From a bacterium (GTDB lineage Bacteria; UBA6262): a DNA stretch of 7,014 nucleotides. The stretch lies in NCBI GenBank assembly GCA_028716025.1, contig JAQUQP010000095.1, forward strand, positions 1-7,014. The letters run 5' to 3'. Positions 5,230-7,014 of this stretch are shown in pieces. Position 1 is the first letter of the stretch. Each line of letters begins with the position of its first letter. Below the pieces are notes generated by a model. That model was not told the origin of the DNA. It searched no databases and saw only the letters and a program-made list of their open reading frames with translations. A program made the translations under genes and the position numbers.

Positions 5230-5334
5230 TTAAATCTTTTAAAATCGGGGTGCCCGGATTCGAACCGGGGACCTCTCGCACCCCAAGCGAACGCGCTAGC
5301 CATCTGCGCTACACCCCGATTTTAAAAGATTTAA
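5230..5334. repeat. Perfect inverted repeat bounding tRNA-Pro(GGG)
   Basis: Arms 5230-5252 and 5312-5334 are perfect 23-bp complements. Seven pairs are the acceptor stem, the discriminator pairs with the base preceding nucleotide 1, and 15 further AT-rich pairs (core ATCTTTTAAAAT) extend it. The arm sequence differs from that at the other tRNA locus, but the arrangement is the same. Confidence 0.92.
5245..5318 (-). tRNA. tRNA-Pro (anticodon GGG)
   Basis: The complete 74-nt cloverleaf has acceptor CGGGGTG/CACCCCG with C1-G72, D-stem GCGC/GCGC, anticodon stem TTCGC/GCGAG and loop TTGGGGT (anticodon GGG). The variable loop is AGGTC and the T-arm CCCGG-TTCGAAT-CCGGG. The discriminator is A and CCA is not encoded. 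It reads CCC and CCU. It lies 41 nt after the MerR-type gene and 147 nt before the glycosyltransferase, both on the same strand, so it probably comes from the same transcript. Confidence 0.97.
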
Positions 5335-5359
5335 ATAAACTCTTTCAAATAACTAAACA

Positions 5360-5695
5360 TCATTTCTCTAGTGCTGCTAATATACCGCGTAAATCCCTTT
5401 TAAGTTCCTTAGTAAATTTATGCCAATCCACCTTACTGGCTGACTGTTTCTTTTCTTTAGTCTCTTCCAGTAATTTCTTCTTCGCGCCGGCGATAGAATA
5501 TTTTTTTTGGTGTAGTAATTCCTTAATATACAATATTTTCTCAATATCCTCTTTCCTGTACAGCCGGTGTCCCCCATCGCCTTTGATCGGACGGATCAAG
5601 CTGAATTCCTTCTCCCAATAACGCAGGACATACGGCCTGACACCCGTAATATTAGCGGTTTGTCCTATAGAATAAAGTTTGTCTTCTATCTTCAC
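5360..5695 (-). CDS. Short MerR-family transcriptional regulator
   Basis: This protein has 111 residues. The N-terminal winged helix-turn-helix is typical of MerR: LYSIGQTANITGVRPYVLRYWEKEF (7-31), then RPIKGDGGHRLYRKEDI (35-51) and IKELLHQKKYSIAGAKKKL (57-75). Only a short charged tail follows, so there is no ligand-binding domain and no obvious metal-binding cysteine cluster; what it senses cannot be read from the sequence. The start is GTG at 5695, preceded by GAGG at 5-nt spacing. It is the first gene after a strong promoter and is followed by tRNA-Pro(GGG) after 41 nt. It may control the downstream genes, but no operator is evident. Confidence 0.9.
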   Translation of the reverse strand: MKIEDKLYSIGQTANITGVRPYVLRYWEKEFSLIRPIKGDGGHRLYRKEDIEKILYIKELLHQKKYSIAGAKKKLLEETKEKKQSASKVDWHKFTKELKRDLRGILAALEK

Positions 5696-5738
5696 GCTAC
5701 CCTCAGGAGATCACATATAAAACTTTTAAGATTTTTAT

Positions 5739-5767
5739 ATATTATCATAAGAGATGGATAATGTCAA
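5739..5767 (-). promoter_or_regulatory. Sigma70-type promoter for the merR-tRNA-glycolipid run
   Basis: The -35 TTGACA (5762-5767) is a perfect consensus match. With 17-nt spacing it is followed by TAATAT (5739-5744); an alternative -10, GATAAT, gives 15-nt spacing. Transcription would begin near 5732, about 36 nt before the GTG of the MerR-type gene. The 17-nt spacing is not the long spacer usual for MerR-activated promoters. Confidence 0.72.
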
Positions 5768-5776
5768 CTGGAATGC

Positions 5777-5798
5777 CTCCCCTCAATTCGCTCCCCTC
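5777..5798. repeat. Direct repeat CTCCCCTC upstream of the merR promoter
   Basis: CTCCCCTC occurs at 5777-5784 and 5791-5798 (period 14), just upstream of the -35. The second copy with its preceding bases (GCTCCCCT, 5790-5797) also matches the 3' terminator arm at 5854-5861 and can pair with the 5' arm. It may be a degraded terminator copy or a protein-binding site; I cannot tell which. Confidence 0.5.
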
Positions 5799-5832
5799 TG
5801 GATATGATAGTTAATAACCTTTTCTACCGAAT

Positions 5833-5862
5833 AAAAAACAGGGGAGCATTCGCGCTCCCCTG
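5833..5862 (-). terminator. Intrinsic terminator, minus strand
   Basis: A perfect 9-bp stem CAGGGGAGC/GCTCCCCTG (5839-5847 and 5854-5862) with a 6-nt loop is followed on the minus strand by TTTTTTAT (5831-5838). It ends transcripts coming from the right (the two small genes and a possible small RNA) before the merR promoter. No T-run follows on the plus strand, so it works in one direction. Confidence 0.9.
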
Positions 5863-5921
5863 CAAAGTAACTTTTTGCTTTTCTATAGTTTCTACTATGT
5901 CGATTCTTCCTTGTCTTGATA
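5833..5921 (-). ncRNA. Candidate small RNA of about 90 nt
   Basis: A promoter match at 5928-5956 would start transcription near 5921, and the terminator ends it near 5833, with no credible reading frame between. The predicted transcript has a short hairpin ATAGT-AGAA-ACTAT (5885-5898), a second weak one GCAAA/TTTGC (5862-5878, sharing one base with the terminator stem) and the strong terminator hairpin. It matches no RNA family I recognise. It could also be a leader or merely the tail of upstream transcripts. Confidence 0.4.
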
Positions 5922-5927
5922 TGCCTT

Positions 5928-5956
5928 ATCTTACTAGCCGCCAGCATCGCTGTCAA
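5928..5956 (-). promoter_or_regulatory. Second sigma70-type promoter match
   Basis: TTGACA (5951-5956) is a perfect -35, and exactly 17 nt later comes TAAGAT (5928-5933, four of six consensus positions). It lies downstream of the stop of the 107-aa gene and points at the terminator 66 nt further on, which fits a small RNA gene. Confidence 0.5.
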
Positions 5957-6019
5957 CTATCTTATTATCTGAAGACTGTCCCCTATTTTCTATACATGAT
6001 TTAATTGATAATAATTAGA

Positions 6020-6343
6020 CTATTTCTCAATTACTTCATATTTATCTGGCCCACTCCAGCCAATCATTTTAAATTTGCCTGTTATTAATCCTTTATCTCT
6101 GAGTTCTTCAAATTGGGCAGCGGGACTCCAATCTTTTCCTGCTGAAAAAAGAATTCCCAAATCACGAAGTTTTACATAGAAACTGCTGATTTCTTCTTTA
6201 CCCGATACAGCTATCTCGAATCTTAAGGGTATGCGTTTACTTTCCTGAAATCCTATTTTTATTAATTCTTTTTTTAAATTTATTTCTTTTACATTTTCTA
6301 CAAATATTTTATGCCCAGTAAAAGAAACATATACCAAGTCCAT
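6020..6343 (-). CDS. Hypothetical protein, possible immunity protein
   Basis: This 107-residue soluble protein has no signal peptide or membrane segment, and I do not recognise its family. The start ATG 6343 has GAGGG at 4-nt spacing. The sequence alternates charged and aromatic residues (FTGHKIFVENVKEINLKKEL near the N-terminus). It ends in a distinctive MIGWSGPDKYEVIEK (93-107), and SAGKDWSPAAQFEELRDKG lies at 67-85. It begins 28 nt after the 72-aa gene in the same direction and is AT-rich like its neighbours. Position behind a toxin-like tail suggests an immunity or accessory role; this is inference from context only. Confidence 0.72.
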   Translation of the reverse strand: MDLVYVSFTGHKIFVENVKEINLKKELIKIGFQESKRIPLRFEIAVSGKEEISSFYVKLRDLGILFSAGKDWSPAAQFEELRDKGLITGKFKMIGWSGPDKYEVIEK

Positions 6344-6371
6344 ATTACCCTCTTATTTTGTTGATTAGGTA

Positions 6372-6590
6372 TCATTGTTCCTCGACTTTAATAATTCTTT
6401 CAGGATTAAATGGGATTTGCTCGCTAGAGCCAACCTTTATTATCTCTTTACCCCAAGCAACAAAAACATCAGTAAAAGTAGTCCCATCGTCTAAAGTTAC
6501 CTTAATACGATTCACACCATATTTGTACTCAGGCATTTCACTTATTTGATCTTGAAATTTCTCGGGAATTAAATTTGAGTTGTTTTCCAT
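6372..6590 (-). CDS. Small hypothetical protein, likely immunity-type partner of the upstream toxin-like protein
   Basis: This 72-residue protein has a clear ribosome site: AAGGGGG at 5-nt spacing from ATG 6590. The ATG overlaps the stop of the preceding gene by 1 nt (TAATG), so the two are translated together. The core NRIKVTLDDGTTFTDVFVAWGKEIIKVG (27-54) reads as a run of beta strands, followed by IPFNPERIIKVEEQ (59-72). Small one-domain proteins of this beta-rich pattern are common hypothetical proteins, but I cannot name a family. It has no cysteines, no membrane segment and an acidic end, as is usual for cytosolic immunity proteins. Function is inferred from the tight coupling. Confidence 0.78.
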   Translation of the reverse strand: MENNSNLIPEKFQDQISEMPEYKYGVNRIKVTLDDGTTFTDVFVAWGKEIIKVGSSEQIPFNPERIIKVEEQ

Positions 6591-7014
6591 TAGAACCCCC
6601 TTGGGAAGATTACTTCTTTTACTCCTCCTACTCCCCCAAATTCTCCACCTGAAACTACTCCTCGTTGGATAATTGTGCCAGCCGGTGGTTCAAGAATTCG
6701 ATAGTAATTCGGAACTGGCCCAGGTAGATCGCCGAAATGCTTTAACGCCAGAGGATTATTGCCTATTGAATTAAATGTAGATTCAGGGAAGGCATAAGTA
6801 CCAGGTTGTACACCTCCAGGAGTTTCAAATGTGAAGTTAAGATTTTTAGGATTAGCACCAACGCGAACGAATTTTTCACCTGCGACAGTAACACCTGGAG
6901 TTTGTACACTTGCTCCTTTGGCAAACGGGAATTCAAGTTGCGTCGCAACACTATCATTGGTTAAAGATTCTGAAGTAGATGATGCATTTGAGAGGTTGTT
7001 GCCGCTTGAGACGC
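6590..7014 (-). CDS. C-terminal part of a secreted / polymorphic-toxin-like protein
   Basis: An open frame enters from the right edge (first full codon at 7012) and ends at TAA 6590-6592, giving 140 visible residues. The first 25 are Ser/Thr/Asn-rich linker. A compact domain follows: EKFVRVGANPKNLNFTF (46-62), GGVQPGTYAFPESTF (66-80), LKHFGDLPGPVPNYYRILEP (90-109), IIQRGVVSGGEFGGVGG (114-130) and the terminal VKEVIFPRGF. An arginine in the first strand plus a late glutamate before a V-I-F-P strand recalls ADP-ribosyltransferase-fold toxin domains, but the match is loose and TNT-like or other folds are possible. Overlap with a 72-aa gene and location at a protein C-terminus fit toxin-immunity organisation. 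No Rhs or CDI hallmark is visible in this part. Confidence 0.75.
   Translation of the reverse strand, partial: VSSGNNLSNASSTSESLTNDSVATQLEFPFAKGASVQTPGVTVAGEKFVRVGANPKNLNFTFETPGGVQPGTYAFPESTFNSIGNNPLALKHFGDLPGPVPNYYRILEPPAGTIIQRGVVSGGEFGGVGGVKEVIFPRGF

Noticed and set aside
5045..5281. Minus-strand reading frame of 78 codons across the second tRNA locus
   Set aside because: It reads through the tRNA-Pro(GGG) 3' half and its defective copy and overlaps the glycosyltransferase start out of frame; the codons are explained by RNA structure.
5973..5990. Minus-strand GAAAATAGGGGACAGTCT resembling ends of REP/RAYT-type repeats
   Set aside because: The string recalls such repeats from general knowledge, but there is a single copy here with no inverted partner or transposase, so no element can be supported.
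6763..6957. 64-codon minus-strand frame inside the toxin-like tail
   Set aside because: It overlaps in another frame the long open frame that enters from the right edge and ends with a coupled TAATG junction; it has no ribosome site of note.

Overview
The window looks like a bacterial chromosome segment in which every supported gene lies on the minus strand, so transcription runs from the right edge to the left. The organism is probably a diderm (Gram-negative-type) bacterium: it carries an LpxL/HtrB-family lipid acyltransferase, a protein-L-isoaspartate methyltransferase and a processive diacylglycerol-type GT28 glycosyltransferase. Neither tRNA gene encodes its CCA end. The gene mix and the tRNA-derived repeats would suit an uncultured lineage such as Omnitrophota or a relative, but that assignment is a guess from general knowledge and nothing in the sequence proves it.

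Right part (about 5863-7014), visibly more AT-rich than the rest: the C-terminal 140 residues of a protein that continues off the right edge, followed in the same direction by two small genes (72 and 107 aa). The protein tail overlaps the first small gene by 1 nt (TAATG). This has the layout of a polymorphic-toxin tail with immunity genes, although the toxin family cannot be named with confidence. Past these genes is a gene-poor stretch (5696-6019) holding two well-formed sigma70-type promoter matches on the minus strand, a strong intrinsic terminator, and between them a plausible small RNA of about 90 nt.

Middle and left part (1-5767): a promoter at 5739-5767 opens a long co-directional run. 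The order is a short MerR-type regulator, tRNA-Pro(GGG), a GT28 glycosyltransferase (TTG start), an LpxL/HtrB-type acyltransferase, a small membrane protein (GTG start), pcm, a COG2426/small multidrug export-type membrane protein, tRNA-Pro(CGG), radC, and a PHP-domain EndoQ-like nuclease that runs off the left edge. Protein junctions are tight (TAATG overlaps, a 4-nt gap, a zero-gap TAAATG). This suggests a translationally coupled envelope-lipid block and a coupled DNA-repair pair, with the two tRNAs as punctuation between blocks.

The most unusual feature is at the two tRNA loci. Each intact tRNA-Pro gene is bounded by an AT-rich inverted repeat that lengthens its acceptor stem by 13-16 bp. 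Each is followed downstream by a defective tRNA-Pro copy in which the same four D-arm bases are replaced by a nearly identical 23-nt hairpin element (TCCGCC-NNN-GGCGGA plus an 8-nt tail). The two copies differ only in the hairpin loop. One copy carries a second related hairpin in place of its anticodon arm, and a third partial piece of the element abuts the ribosome binding site of the glycosyltransferase. This looks like a tRNA-derived repeat family or structured RNA that standard annotation would miss.
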